Assembly (NCBI GenBank): GCA_020055645.1
Contig: JAECZT010000013.1
Span: 186,001-250,000 of the forward strand
DNA: 64,000 bases
Source of the DNA: Tomocerus qinae
Lineage: Eukaryota > Arthropoda > Collembola > Entomobryomorpha > Tomoceridae
Reading direction: 5' to 3'
Shown here: piece by piece, positions 49,000 through 61,728 of the stretch
How positions within the stretch are numbered: position 1 is the stretch's first letter
How the letters are laid out: the number at the start of each line of letters is the position of its first letter
Program-made: the position numbers and the translations under genes
Notes under the pieces: model-generated
What the model saw: the letters and a program-made list of their open reading frames with translations, nothing else
Databases searched by the model: none
Told to the model about the DNA's origin: nothing

Positions 49000-51900
49000 A
49001 AATACCCATGCTAAATCCCGTTGCGAAGTCCCAAGTTAAATACTCATGCTAAATCCCGTTGCGAAGTCCCATGTTAAATCCCCATGCTAAGTCACATGTT
49101 AAATCCCCATGCTAAGTCCCATATTAAATCCCCACGCTAAGCATCTGGCTAAATCGCCATGCTATCTCCTATCCTTACTCCCGTGCTAAGTCCCATCTTA
49201 AATCCCCATGCTAAATCACATGCAAAACCCCCATGCTAAGTCCCATGCTAAATCCATATGCTAAATCCCATGTTAAGTCCCCATGCTAAGTCTCATGTTA
49301 AATCCCTATGCTAAGTCTCATGCAAAATCCATATGCTAAGTCCCATGTTAAGTCCCCATGCTAACCCCCATGCTAAATCCATATGTTAAATCCCATGTTA
49401 AGTCCCCATGCTAAGTCTCATGTTAAATCCCCACGCTAAGTCTCATGCAAAATCCCCATGCTAAGTCCCATGTTAAATCCCCATGCTAAGTCCCATGTTA
49501 TATCCCAATGCTAAATCCAATGTTAAATCCCATGCAAAGTCCACATGCTAAGTCCTATGTTAAATCCCCATGCTAAGTCCAATGTTAAGTCGCCATGTTA
49601 AGTTCCATGGAAAATCCCGAAGCTAAGTCCCATGCCAAATCCCCATGCTAAGTCCCATGCGAAATCCACATGCTAAATCCTATGTTAAATCCCCATGCTA
49701 AGTCCCACGCTAAATCCCCATACTTAGTCCTATGTTAAATCCCCATGCTAAGTCCTATGTTAAATCATTATCCTAAATCACCTTGCTTACTCCTATGCAA
49801 AATCCCTTTGCTAAGTCACATGTTAAATCCCCATACTAAGTCCCTTGTTAAATTTCCATGCCAAGCCCCATGCTAAATCTCCATGCTATATCCCATGCTA
49901 AATCCTGATGCTTAGTCCCAGGTTAAATCCCTATGCTAAGTCCCATGATAAATCTCCATGCTAAGTCCCATGTTAAATCCCCATGCTTAGTCAGATGTTA
50001 TATCAATTTGCTAAGTCCCATGCTAAATCCTAATGCTAAGTCTCATGCTAAATCCCCCTGCTAAGCCCCATGCTAAATCCCCATGCTAAGTACTATACCC
50101 ATGCTAAATCCCGTTGTGAAGTCCCATGTTAAATACCCATGCTAAATCCCGTTGCGAAGTCCCATGTTAAATCCCCATGCTAAGTCACATGTTAAATCCC
50201 CATGCTTAGTCCCATGTTAAAACCCAATCCTAATTCCCATGTTAAATCCCAATGCTAAGTCCCATGTTAAAACCCTACGCTAAGTCCCGTGTTAAATCTC
50301 CATGATAAGTCCCATGCTAAGTCCCAGGCAACATCCCCATGCTAAGTCTCATCTTGAATCCCCATGCTAAATCTCATGCCAAATCATTATGCTAAGTCCC
50401 ATGTTAAGTCCAAATGCTAAGTCTCATGTTAAATCCCCATGCTAAGTCACATGATAAGTCCCGATGCTAAGTCCCATGTTAAATCTCTATGCTAAGTCCC
50501 ATGCTAAATCCCGATGCTAAGTCCCATGTTAAATCCCCATGCTAAGTATCATGATAAATCGCCATGCTAACTCCTATCCTTACTTCCGTGCAAAGTCCCA
50601 TCTTAAATCCCCATGCTAAATCACATGCAAAACCCCCATGCTAAGTCCCATGCTAAATCCATATGCTAAGTCCCATGTTAAGTCCCCATGCTAAGTCCCA
50701 TGCTAAATCCATATGTTAAGTCCCATGTTAAGTCCCCATGCTAAGTCTCATGTTAAATCTCCATGCTAAGTCTCATGCAAAATCCCCATGCTAAGTCCCA
50801 TGTTAAATCTCCATGCTAAGTCCCACGCTAAGTCCCATGCTAAATCCATATGCTAAGTCCCATATTAAATCCATATGCTAAACCAAATGTTAAATCGGCG
50901 CGCTAAGTTCCATGTTACAACCCCACGCTAACTCCCGTGTTAAATCTCCATGATAAGTCCCATGCTAAGTCCCAGGCAAAATCCCCATGCTAAGTCTCAT
51001 CTCAAATCCCCATGCTAAGTCCCATGCTAAATCATTATGCTCAGTCCCATGTTAAGTCCCCATGCTAAGTCTCATGTTAAATCCCCATGCTAAGTCCCAT
51101 GTTATATCCCCATGCTAAGTCCCATGTTAAATCTCCTTGCTAAGTCCTATAATAAGTCCCGATGCTAAGTCCCATGTTAAATCTCCATGCTGAGTCCCAT
51201 GCTAAATCCCGATGCTGAGTCCCATGCTAAATCCCGATGCTAAGTATCATGGTAAATCGCCATGCTAACTCCCATCCTAACTCCCGTGCTAAGCCCCATG
51301 TTAAATCCCCATGCTAAGTCACATGCTAAATCCCTATGCTAAGTCCCATGCAAAATCTTCATGCTAAGGCCCATGTTTAATCCTCATGCTAATTCCCATG
51401 CTAAGTCCAATAATAAATCCCCATGCTCAGTCCCATGTTAAATACCCATGCTAAGTCCCATGTTAAATCCCCATGCTAAGTCCCATAATAAATCCCCATG
51501 CTAAGTCCCATGCTAAATCCCCATGCTAAGTCCCATGCAAATACTTCATGCTAAGTCCCATGTTTAATCCCCATGCTAAGTCCCATGTTTAATCCCCATT
51601 CTAAGTCTCATGTTAAATCCCCATGCTAAGTTCTATGCTAAATCCCAATGCTAAGTCCCATGTTAAATCCCATGCAAAATCCACATGCTAAGTCCTATGT
51701 TAAGTCCCCATGCTAAGTCCAATGTTAAGTCGCCATGTTAAGTTCCATGGAAAATCCCGAAGTTAAGTCCCATGCCAAATCCCCATGCTAAGTCCCATGC
51801 TAAATCCTCATGCTAAATCCTATGTTAAATCCCCATGCTAAGTCCCACGCTAAATCCCCATACTTAGTCCTATGTTAAATCCCTATGCTAAGTCCTATGT

Positions 51901-52800
51901 TAAATCATAATCCTAAATCAAGTTGCTTACTCCTATGCAAAATCCCTTTGTTAAATTTCCATGCCAAGCCCCATGCTAAATCTCCATGCTAAATCCCATG
52001 CTAAATCCTGATGCTTAGTCCTATGTTAAATCCCTATGCTAATTCCCATGTTTAATCCCCATGCTAAGTCCCTTGTTTAATCCCCATGCTAAGTCTCATG
52101 CAAATCCCCATGCTAAGCCCCATGTTAAATCCTCATGTTAAGTGCCATGTTAAATCCTCATGCTAAGTCCCATGCTAAATCCATATGTTAAGTCCCATGT
52201 TAAGTCCCCATGCTAAGTCTCATGTTAAATCTCCATGCTAAGTCCCATGCAAAATCCCCATGCTAATTCCCATGCTAAATCCCTATGCTAAGTCCCATGC
52301 AAAATACCCACGCTAAGTCCCATGTTAAATCCCCACGCTAAGTCCAATATTAAATCCCCATGCTAAGTCTCATGTTAAATCCCCATGTTAAATCCCCATG
52401 CTAAGTCCCATGCTAAGTCCCCATGCTAAGTCTTATGTTAAATCCCCATGCTAAGTCTCATGTTAAATCCCCATGCTAAGTGCTATGTTAAATCCCCATG
52501 CTAAGTCCCATGTTAAATCCCCATGCTAAGTCCCATGCTAAATCGCCTCGATAAGTCCCAAGCAAAATCCCAATGTTTAGTCTTATGCTAAATCCCCCTG
52601 GTAAGTCCCATGTTAAATCCCCATGCTAAGTCCTATGTTAAATCCCCATGCTTAGTCTCATGTTAAATCTATATGCTAAGTCCTATGTTAAATCCCCATG
52701 CTAAGTCCCATGTAAAATCCACATGCTTAGTCACATGTTAAATCCCCATCCTAAGTTCCATGTTAAAACCCAATACTAAGTCCCATTTTAAACCCCCATA
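48599..52800 (+). repeat. 4.20-kb higher-order satellite unit, D1
   Basis: Phased on CTTAGTCC before CATTATCCTAAATCACC. The landmark GCATCTGGCTAAATCGCC falls at about 49141, 53343 and 57602. This unit holds a segment of about 404 bp (near 51241-51655) that D2 lacks, and lacks about 460 bp that D2 has near 53.65-54.1 kb. Confidence 0.8.
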
Positions 52801-55800
52801 CTTAGTCCCATGTTAAATCCCCATGCTAAGTCCTATGTTAAATCATTATCCTAAATCACCTTGCTTACTCCTATGCAAAATCCCTTTGCTAAGTCACATG
52901 TTAAATCCCCATACTAAGTCCCTTGTTAAATTTCCATGCCAAGCCCCATGCTAAATCTCCATGCTATATCCCATGCTAAATCCTGATGCTTAGTCCCAGG
53001 TTAAATCCCTATGCTAAGTCCCATGATAAATCTCCATGCTAAGTCCCATGTTAAATCCCAATGCTTATCAGATGTTATATCAATTTGCTAAGTCCCATGG
53101 TAAATCGCCTCGCTAAGTCCCAGGCAAAATCCTAATGCTAAGTCTCATGCTAAATCCCCCTGCTAAGCCCCATGCTAAATCCCCATGCTAAGTACTATGT
53201 TAAATACCCATGCTAAATCCCGTTGCGAAGTCCCAAGTTAAATACTCATGCTAAATCCCGTTGCGAAGTCCCATGTTAAATCCCCATGCTAAGTCACATG
53301 TTAAATCCCCATGCTAAGTCCCATATTAAATCCCCACGCTAAGCATCTGGCTAAATCGCCATGCTAACTCCTATCCTTACTCCCGTGCTAAGTCCCATCT
53401 TAAATCCCCATGCTAAATCACATGCAAAACCCCCATGCTAAGTCCCATGCTAAATCCATATGCTAAATCCCATGTTAAGTCCCCATGCTAAGTCTCATGT
53501 TAAATCCCTATGCTAAGTCTCATGCAAAATCCATATGCTAAGTCCCATGTTAAGTCCCCATGCTAACCCCCATGCTAAATCCATATGTTAAATCCCATGT
53601 TAAGTCCCCATGCTAAGTCTCATGTTAAATCCCCACGCTAAGTCTCATGCAAAATCCCCATGCTAAGTCCCATGTTAAATCTACATGCTAAGTCCCACGC
53701 TAAGTCCCATGCTGAATCCATATGCTAAGTCCCATGTTAAATCCATATGCTAAACCAAATGTTAAATCGGCGCGCTAAGTCCCATGTTAAATCTCCATGA
53801 TAATTCCCCTGCTAAATCCCCATGCTAAGTCCCATGTTAAATCCCCATGCTAAGTCCTATGTTAAGTCGCCATGTTAAGTTCCATGGAAAATCCCCATAC
53901 TTAGTCCCATGTTAAATCCCCATGCTAAGTATCATGGTAAATCGCCATGCTAACTCCCATCCTAACTCCCGCGCTAAGTCCCATGTTAAATTCCCATATT
54001 AAGTCACATGTTAAATCCCCATGCTAAGTCCCATGCTAAATCATTATGCTAAGTCCCATGTTAAGTCCCGCTGTTAAGTTCCATGTTCAATCCCCATGTT
54101 AAATCCCATGTTAAATCCCAATGCTAAGTCCCATGTTAAATCCCCATGCTAAGTCCCATGTTATATCCCAATGCTAAATCCAATGTTAAATCCCATGCAA
54201 AGTCCACATGCTAAGTCCTATGTTAAATCCCCATGCTAAGTCCAATGTTAAGTCGCCATGTTAAGTTCCATGGAAAATCCCGAAGCTAAGTCCCATGCCA
54301 AATCCCCATGCTAAGTCCCATGCGAAATCCACATGCTAAATCCTATGTTAAATCCCCATGCTAAGTCCCACGCTAAATCCCCATACTTAGTCCTATGTTA
54401 AATCCCCATGCTAAGTCCTATGTTAAATCATTATCCTAAATCACCTTGCTTACTCCTATGCAAAATCCCTTTGCTAAGTCACATGTTAAATCCCCATACT
54501 AAGTCCCTTGTTAAATTTCCATGCCAAGCCCCATGCTAAATCTCCATGCTATATCCCATGCTAAATCCTGATGCTTAGTCCCAGGTTAAATCCCTATGCT
54601 AAGTCCCATGATAAATCTCCATGCTAAGTCCCATGTTAAATCCCCATGCTTAGTCAGATGTTATATCAATTTGCTAAGTCCCATGCTAAATCCTAATGCT
54701 AAGTCTCATGCTAAATCCCCCTGCTAAGCCCCATGCTAAATCCCCATGCTAAGTACTATGTTAAATACCCATGCTAAATCCCGTTGTGAAGTCCCATGTT
54801 AAATACCCATGCTAAATCCCGTTGCGAAGTCCCATGTTAAATCCCCATGCTAAGTCACATGTTAAATCCCCATGCTTAGTCCCATGTTAAAACCCAATCC
54901 TAATTCCCATGTTAAATCCCAATGCTAAGTCCCATGTTAAAACCCTACGCTAAGTCCCGTGTTAAATCTCCATGATAAGTCCCATGCTAAGTCCCAGGCA
55001 ACATCCCCATGCTAAGTCTCATCTTGAATCCCCATGCTAAATCTCATGCCAAATCATTATGCTAAGTCCCATGTTAAGTCCAAATGCTAAGTCTCATGTT
55101 AAATCCCCATGCTAAGTCACATGATAAGTCCCGATGCTAAGTCCCATGTTAAATCTCTATGCTAAGTCCCATGCTAAATCCCGATGCTAAGTCCCATGTT
55201 AAATCCCCATGCTAAGTATCATGATAAATCGCCATGCTAACTCCTATCCTTACTTCCGTGCAAAGTCCCATCTTAAATCCCCATGCTAAATCACATGCAA
55301 AACCCCCATGCTAAGTCCCATGCTAAATCCATATGCTAAGTCCCATGTTAAGTCCCCATGCTAAGTCCCATGCTAAATCCATATGTTAAGTCCCATGTTA
55401 AGTCCCCATGCTAAGTCTCATGTTAAATCTCCATGCTAAGTCTCATGCAAAATCCCCATGCTAAGTCCCATGTTAAATCTCCATGCTAAGTCCCACGCTA
55501 AGTCCCATGCTAAATCCATATGCTAAGTCCCATATTAAATCCATATGCTAAACCAAATGTTAAATCGGCGCGCTAAGTTCCATGTTACAACCCCACGCTA
55601 ACTCCCGTGTTAAATCTCCATGATAAGTCCCATGCTAAGTCCCAGGCAAAATCCCCATGCTAAGTCTCATCTCAAATCCCCATGCTAAGTCCCATGCTAA
55701 ATCATTATGCTCAGTCCCATGTTAAGTCCCCATGCTAAGTCTCATGTTAAATCCCCATGCTAAGTCCCATGTTATATCCCCATGCTAAGTCCCATGTTAA

Positions 55801-57059
55801 ATCTCCTTGCTAAGTCCTATAATAAGTCCCGATGCTAAGTCCCATGTTAAATCTCCATGCTGAGTCCCATGCTAAATCCCGATGCTAAGTCCCATGCTAA
55901 ATCCCAATGCTAAGTCCCATGTTAAATCCCATGCAAAATCCACATGCTAAGTCCTATGTTAAGTCCCCATGCTAAGTCCAATGTTAAGTCGCCATGTTAA
56001 GTTCCATGGAAAATCCCGAAGTTAAGTCCCATGCCAAATCCCCATGCTAAGTCCCATGCTAAATCCTCATGCTAAATCCTATGTTAAATCCCCATGCTAA
56101 GTCCCACGCTAAATCCCCATACTTAGTCCTATGTTAAATCCCTATGCTAAGTCCTATGTTAAATCATAATCCTAAATCAAGTTGCTTACTCCTATGCAAA
56201 ATCCCTTTGTTAAATTTCCATGCCAAGCCCCATGCTAAATCTCCATGCTAAATCCCATGCTAAATCCTGATGCTTAGTCCTATGTTAAATCCCTATGCTA
56301 ATTCCCATGTTTAATCCCCATGCTAAGTCCCTTGTTTAATCCCCATGCTAAGTCTCATGCAAATCCCCATGCTAAGCCCCATGTTAAATCCTCATGTTAA
56401 GTGCCATGTTAAATCCTCATGCTAAGTCCCATGCTAAATCCATATGTTAAGTCCCATGTTAAGTCCCCATGCTAAGTCTCATGTTAAATCTCCATGCTAA
56501 GTCCCATGCAAAATCCCCATGCTAATTCCCATGCTAAATCCCTATGCTAAGTCCCATGCAAAATACCCACGCTAAGTCCCATGTTAAATCCCCACGCTAA
56601 GTCCAATATTAAATCCCCATGCTAAGTCTCATGTTAAATCCCCATGTTAAATCCCCATGCTAAGTCCCATGCTAAGTCCCCATGCTAAGTCTTATGTTAA
56701 ATCCCCATGCTAAGTCTCATGTTAAATCCCCATGCTAAGTGCTATGTTAAATCCCCATGCTAAGTCCCATGTTAAATCCCCATGCTAAGTCCCATGCTAA
56801 ATCGCCTCGATAAGTCCCAAGCAAAATCCCAATGTTTAGTCTTATGCTAAATCCCCCTGGTAAGTCCCATGTTAAATCCCCATGCTAAGTCCTATGTTAA
56901 ATCCCCATGCTTAGTCTCATGTTAAATCTATATGCTAAGTCCTATGTTAAATCCCCATGCTAAGTCCCATGTAAAATCCACATGCTTAGTCACATGTTAA
57001 ATCCCCATCCTAAGTTCCATGTTAAAACCCAATACTAAGTCCCATTTTAAACCCCCATA
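52801..57059 (+). repeat. 4.26-kb higher-order satellite unit, D2
   Basis: 4259 bp. It matches D3 base for base over long stretches at an offset of 4259, up to the missing 404-bp segment near 55.88-55.90 kb. Confidence 0.83.
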
Positions 57060-60000
57060 CTTAGTCCCATGTTAAATCCCCATGCTAAGTCCTATGTTAA
57101 ATCATTATCCTAAATCACCTTGCTTACTCCTATGCAAAATCCCTTTGCTAAGTCACATGTTAAATCCCCATACTAAGTCCCTTGTTAAATTTCCATGCCA
57201 AGCCCCATGCTAAATCTCCATGCTATATCCCATGCTAAATCCTGATGCTTAGTCCCAGGTTAAATCCCTATGCTAAGTCCCATGATAAATCTCCATGCTA
57301 AGTCCCATGTTAAATCCCAATGCTTATCAGATGTTATATCAATTTGCTAAGTCCCATGGTAAATCGCCTCGCTAAGTCCCAGGCAAAATCCTAATGCTAA
57401 GTCTCATGCTAAATCCCCCTGCTAAGCCCCATGCTAAATCCCCATGCTAAGTACTATGTTAAATACCCATGCTAAATCCCGTTGCGAAGTCCCAAGTTAA
57501 ATACTCATGCTAAATCCCGTTGCGAAGTCCCATGTTAAATCCCCATGCTAAGTCACATGTTAAATCCCCATGCTAAGTCCCATATTAAATCCCCACGCTA
57601 AGCATCTGGCTAAATCGCCATGCTAACTCCTATCCTTACTCCCGTGCTAAGTCCCATCTTAAATCCCCATGCTAAATCACATGCAAAACCCCCATGCTAA
57701 GTCCCATGCTAAATCCATATGCTAAATCCCATGTTAAGTCCCCATGCTAAGTCTCATGTTAAATCCCTATGCTAAGTCTCATGCAAAATCCATATGCTAA
57801 GTCCCATGTTAAGTCCCCATGCTAACCCCCATGCTAAATCCATATGTTAAATCCCATGTTAAGTCCCCATGCTAAGTCTCATGTTAAATCCCCACGCTAA
57901 GTCTCATGCAAAATCCCCATGCTAAGTCCCATGTTAAATCTACATGCTAAGTCCCACGCTAAGTCCCATGCTGAATCCATATGCTAAGTCCCATGTTAAA
58001 TCCATATGCTAAACCAAATGTTAAATCGGCGCGCTAAGTCCCATGTTAAATCTCCATGATAATTCCTCTGCTAAATCCCCATGCTAAGTCCCATGTTAAA
58101 TCCCCATGCTAAGTCCTATGTTAAGTCGCCATGTTAAGTTCCATGGAAAATCCCCATACTTAGTCCCATGTTAAATCCCCATGCTAAGTATCATGGTAAA
58201 TCGCCATGCTAACTCCCATCCTAACTCCCGCGCTAAGTCCCATGTTAAATTCCCATATTAAGTCACATGTTAAATCCCCATGCTAAGTCCCATGCTAAAT
58301 CATTATGCTAAGTCCCATGTTAAGTCCCGCTGTTAAGTTCCATGTTCAATCCCCATGTTAAATCCCATGTTAAATCCCAATGCTAAGTCCCATGTTAAAT
58401 CCCCATGCTAAGTCCCATGTTATATCCCAATGCTAAATCCAATGTTAAATCCCATGCAAAGTCCACATGCTAAGTCCTATGTTAAATCCCCATGCTAAGT
58501 CCAATGTTAAGTCGCCATGTTAAGTTCCATGGAAAATCCCGAAGCTAAGTCCCATGCCAAATCCCCATGCTAAGTCCCATGCGAAATCCACATGCTAAAT
58601 CCTATGTTAAATCCCCATGCTAAGTCCCACGCTAAATCCCCATACTTAGTCCTATGTTAAATCCCCATGCTAAGTCCTATGTTAAATCATTATCCTAAAT
58701 CACCTTGCTTACTCCTATGCAAAATCCCTTTGCTAAGTCACATGTTAAATCCCCATACTAAGTCCCTTGTTAAATTTCCATGCCAAGCCCCATGCTAAAT
58801 CTCCATGCTATATCCCATGCTAAATCCTGATGCTTAGTCCCAGGTTAAATCCCTATGCTAAGTCCCATGATAAATCTCCATGCTAAGTCCCATGTTAAAT
58901 CCCCATGCTTAGTCAGATGTTATATCAATTTGCTAAGTCCCATGCTAAATCCTAATGCTAAGTCTCATGCTAAATCCCCTGCTAAGCCCCATGCTAAATC
59001 CCCATGCTAAGTACTATGTTAAATACCCATGCTAAATCCCGTTGTGAAGTCCCATGTTAAATACCCATGCTAAATCCCGTTGCGAAGTCCCATGTTAAAT
59101 CCCCATGCTAAGTCACATGTTAAATCCCCATGCTTAGTCCCATGTTAAAACCCAATCCTAATTCCCATGTTAAATCCCAATGCTAAGTCCCATGTTAAAA
59201 CCCTACGCTAAGTCCCGTGTTAAATCTCCATGATAAGTCCCATGCTAAGTCCCAGGCAACATCCCCATGCTAAGTCTCATCTTGAATCCCCATGCTAAAT
59301 CTCATGCCAAATCATTATGCTAAGTCCCATGTTAAGTCCAAATGCTAAGTCTCATGTTAAATCCCCATGCTAAGTCACATGATAAGTCCCGATGCTAAGT
59401 CCCATGTTAAATCTCTATGCTAAGTCCCATGCTAAATCCCGATGCTAAGTCCCATGTTAAATCCCCATGCTAAGTATCATGATAAATCGCCATGCTAACT
59501 CCTATCCTTACTTCCGTGCAAAGTCCCATCTTAAATCCCCATGCTAAATCACATGCAAAACCCCCATGCTAAGTCCCATGCTAAATCCATATGCTAAGTC
59601 CCATGTTAAGTCCCCATGCTAAGTCCCATGCTAAATCCATATGTTAAGTCCCATGTTAAGTCCCCATGCTAAGTCTCATGTTAAATCTCCATGCTAAGTC
59701 TCATGCAAAATCCCCATGCTAAGTCCCATGTTAAATCTCCATGCTAAGTCCCACGCTAAGTCCCATGCTAAATCCATATGCTAAGTCCCATATTAAATCC
59801 ATATGCTAAACCAAATGTTAAATCGGCGCGCTAAGTTCCATGTTACAACCCCACGCTTACTCCCGTGTTAAATCTCCATGATAAGTCCCATGCTAAGTCC
59901 CAGGCAAAATCCCCATGCTAAGTGTCATCTCAAATCCCCATGCTAAGTCCCATGCTAAATCATTATGCTCAGTCCCATGTTAAGTCCCCATGCTAAGTCT

Positions 60001-61728
60001 CATGTTAAATCCCCATGCTAAGTCCCATGTTATATCCCCATGCTAAGTCCCATGTTAAATCTCCTTGCTAAGTCCTATAATAAGTCCCGATGCTAAGTCC
60101 CATGTTAAATCTCCATGCTGAGTCCCATGCTAAATCCCGATGCTGAGTCCCATGCTAAATCCCGATGCTAAGTATCATGGTAAATCGCCATGCTAACTCC
60201 CATCCTAACTCCCGTGCTAAGCCCCATGTTAAATCCCCATGCTAAGTCACATGCTAAATCCCTATGCTAAGTCCCATGCAAAATCTTCATGCTAAGGCCC
60301 ATGTTTAATCCTCATGCTAATTCCCATGCTAAGTCCAATAATAAATCCCCATGCTCAGTCCCATGTTAAATACCCATGCTAAGTCCCATGTTAAATCCCC
60401 ATGCTAAGTCCCATAATAAATCCCCATGCTAAGTCCCATGCTAAATCCCCATGCTAAGTCCCATGCAAATACTTCATGCTAAGTCCCATGTTTAATCCCC
60501 ATGCTAAGTCCCATGTTTAATCCCCATTCTAAGTCTCATGTTAAATCCCCATGCTAAGTCCCATGCTAAATCCCAATGCTAAGTCCCATGTTAAATCCCA
60601 TGCAAAATCCACATGCTAAGTCCTATGTTAAGTCCCCATGCTAAGTCCAATGTTAAGTCGCCATGTTAAGTTCCATGGAAAATCCCGAAGTTAAGTCCCA
60701 TGCCAAATCCCCATGCTAAGTCCCATGCTAAATCCTCATGCTAAATCCTATGTTAAATCCCCATGCTAAGTCCCACGCTAAATCCCCATACTTAGTCCTA
60801 TGTTAAATCCCTATGCTAAGTCCTATGTTAAATCATAATCCTAAATCAAGTTGCTTACTCCTATGCAAAATCCCTTTGTTAAATTTCCATGCCAAGCCCC
60901 ATGCTAAATCTCCATGCTAAATCCCATGCTAAATCCTGATGCTTAGTCCTATGTTAAATCCCTATGCTAATTCCCATGTTTAATCCCCATGCTAAGTCCC
61001 TTGTTTAATCCCCATGCTAAGTCTCATGCAAATCCCCATGCTAAGCCCCATGTTAAATCCTCATGTTAAGTGCCATGTTAAATCCTCATGCTAAGTCCCA
61101 TGCTAAATCCATATGTTAAGTCCCATGTTAAGTCCCCATGCTAAGTCTCATGTTAAATCTCCATGCTAAGTCCCATGCAAAATCCCCATGCTAATTCCCA
61201 TGCTAAATCCCTATGCTAAGTCCCATGCAAAATACCCACGCTAAGTCCCATGTTAAATCCCCACGCTAAGTCCAATATTAAATCCCCATGCTAAGTCTCA
61301 TGTTAAATCCCCATGTTAAATCCCCATGCTAAGTCCCATGCTAAGTCCCCATGCTAAGTCTTATGTTAAATCCCCATGCTAAGTCTCATGTTAAATCCCC
61401 ATGCTAAGTGCTATGTTAAATCCCCATGCTAAGTCCCATGTTAAATCCCCATGCTAAGTCCCATGCTAAATCGCCTCGATAAGTCCCAAGCAAAATCCCA
61501 ATGTTTAGTCTTATGCTAAATCCCCCTGGTAAGTCCCATGTTAAATCCCCATGCTAAGTCCTATGTTAAATCCCCATGCTTAGTCTCATGTTAAATCTAT
61601 ATGCTAAGTCCTATGTTAAATCCCCATGCTAAGTCCCATGTAAAATCCACATGCTTAGTCACATGTTAAATCCCCATCCTAAGTTCCATGTTAAAACCCA
61701 ATACTAAGTCCCATTTTAAACCCCCATA
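57060..61728 (+). repeat. 4.67-kb higher-order satellite unit, D3
   Basis: D2 plus the 404-bp segment (near 60.17-60.58 kb), giving about 4669 bp. The segment is shared with D1. Confidence 0.82.
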
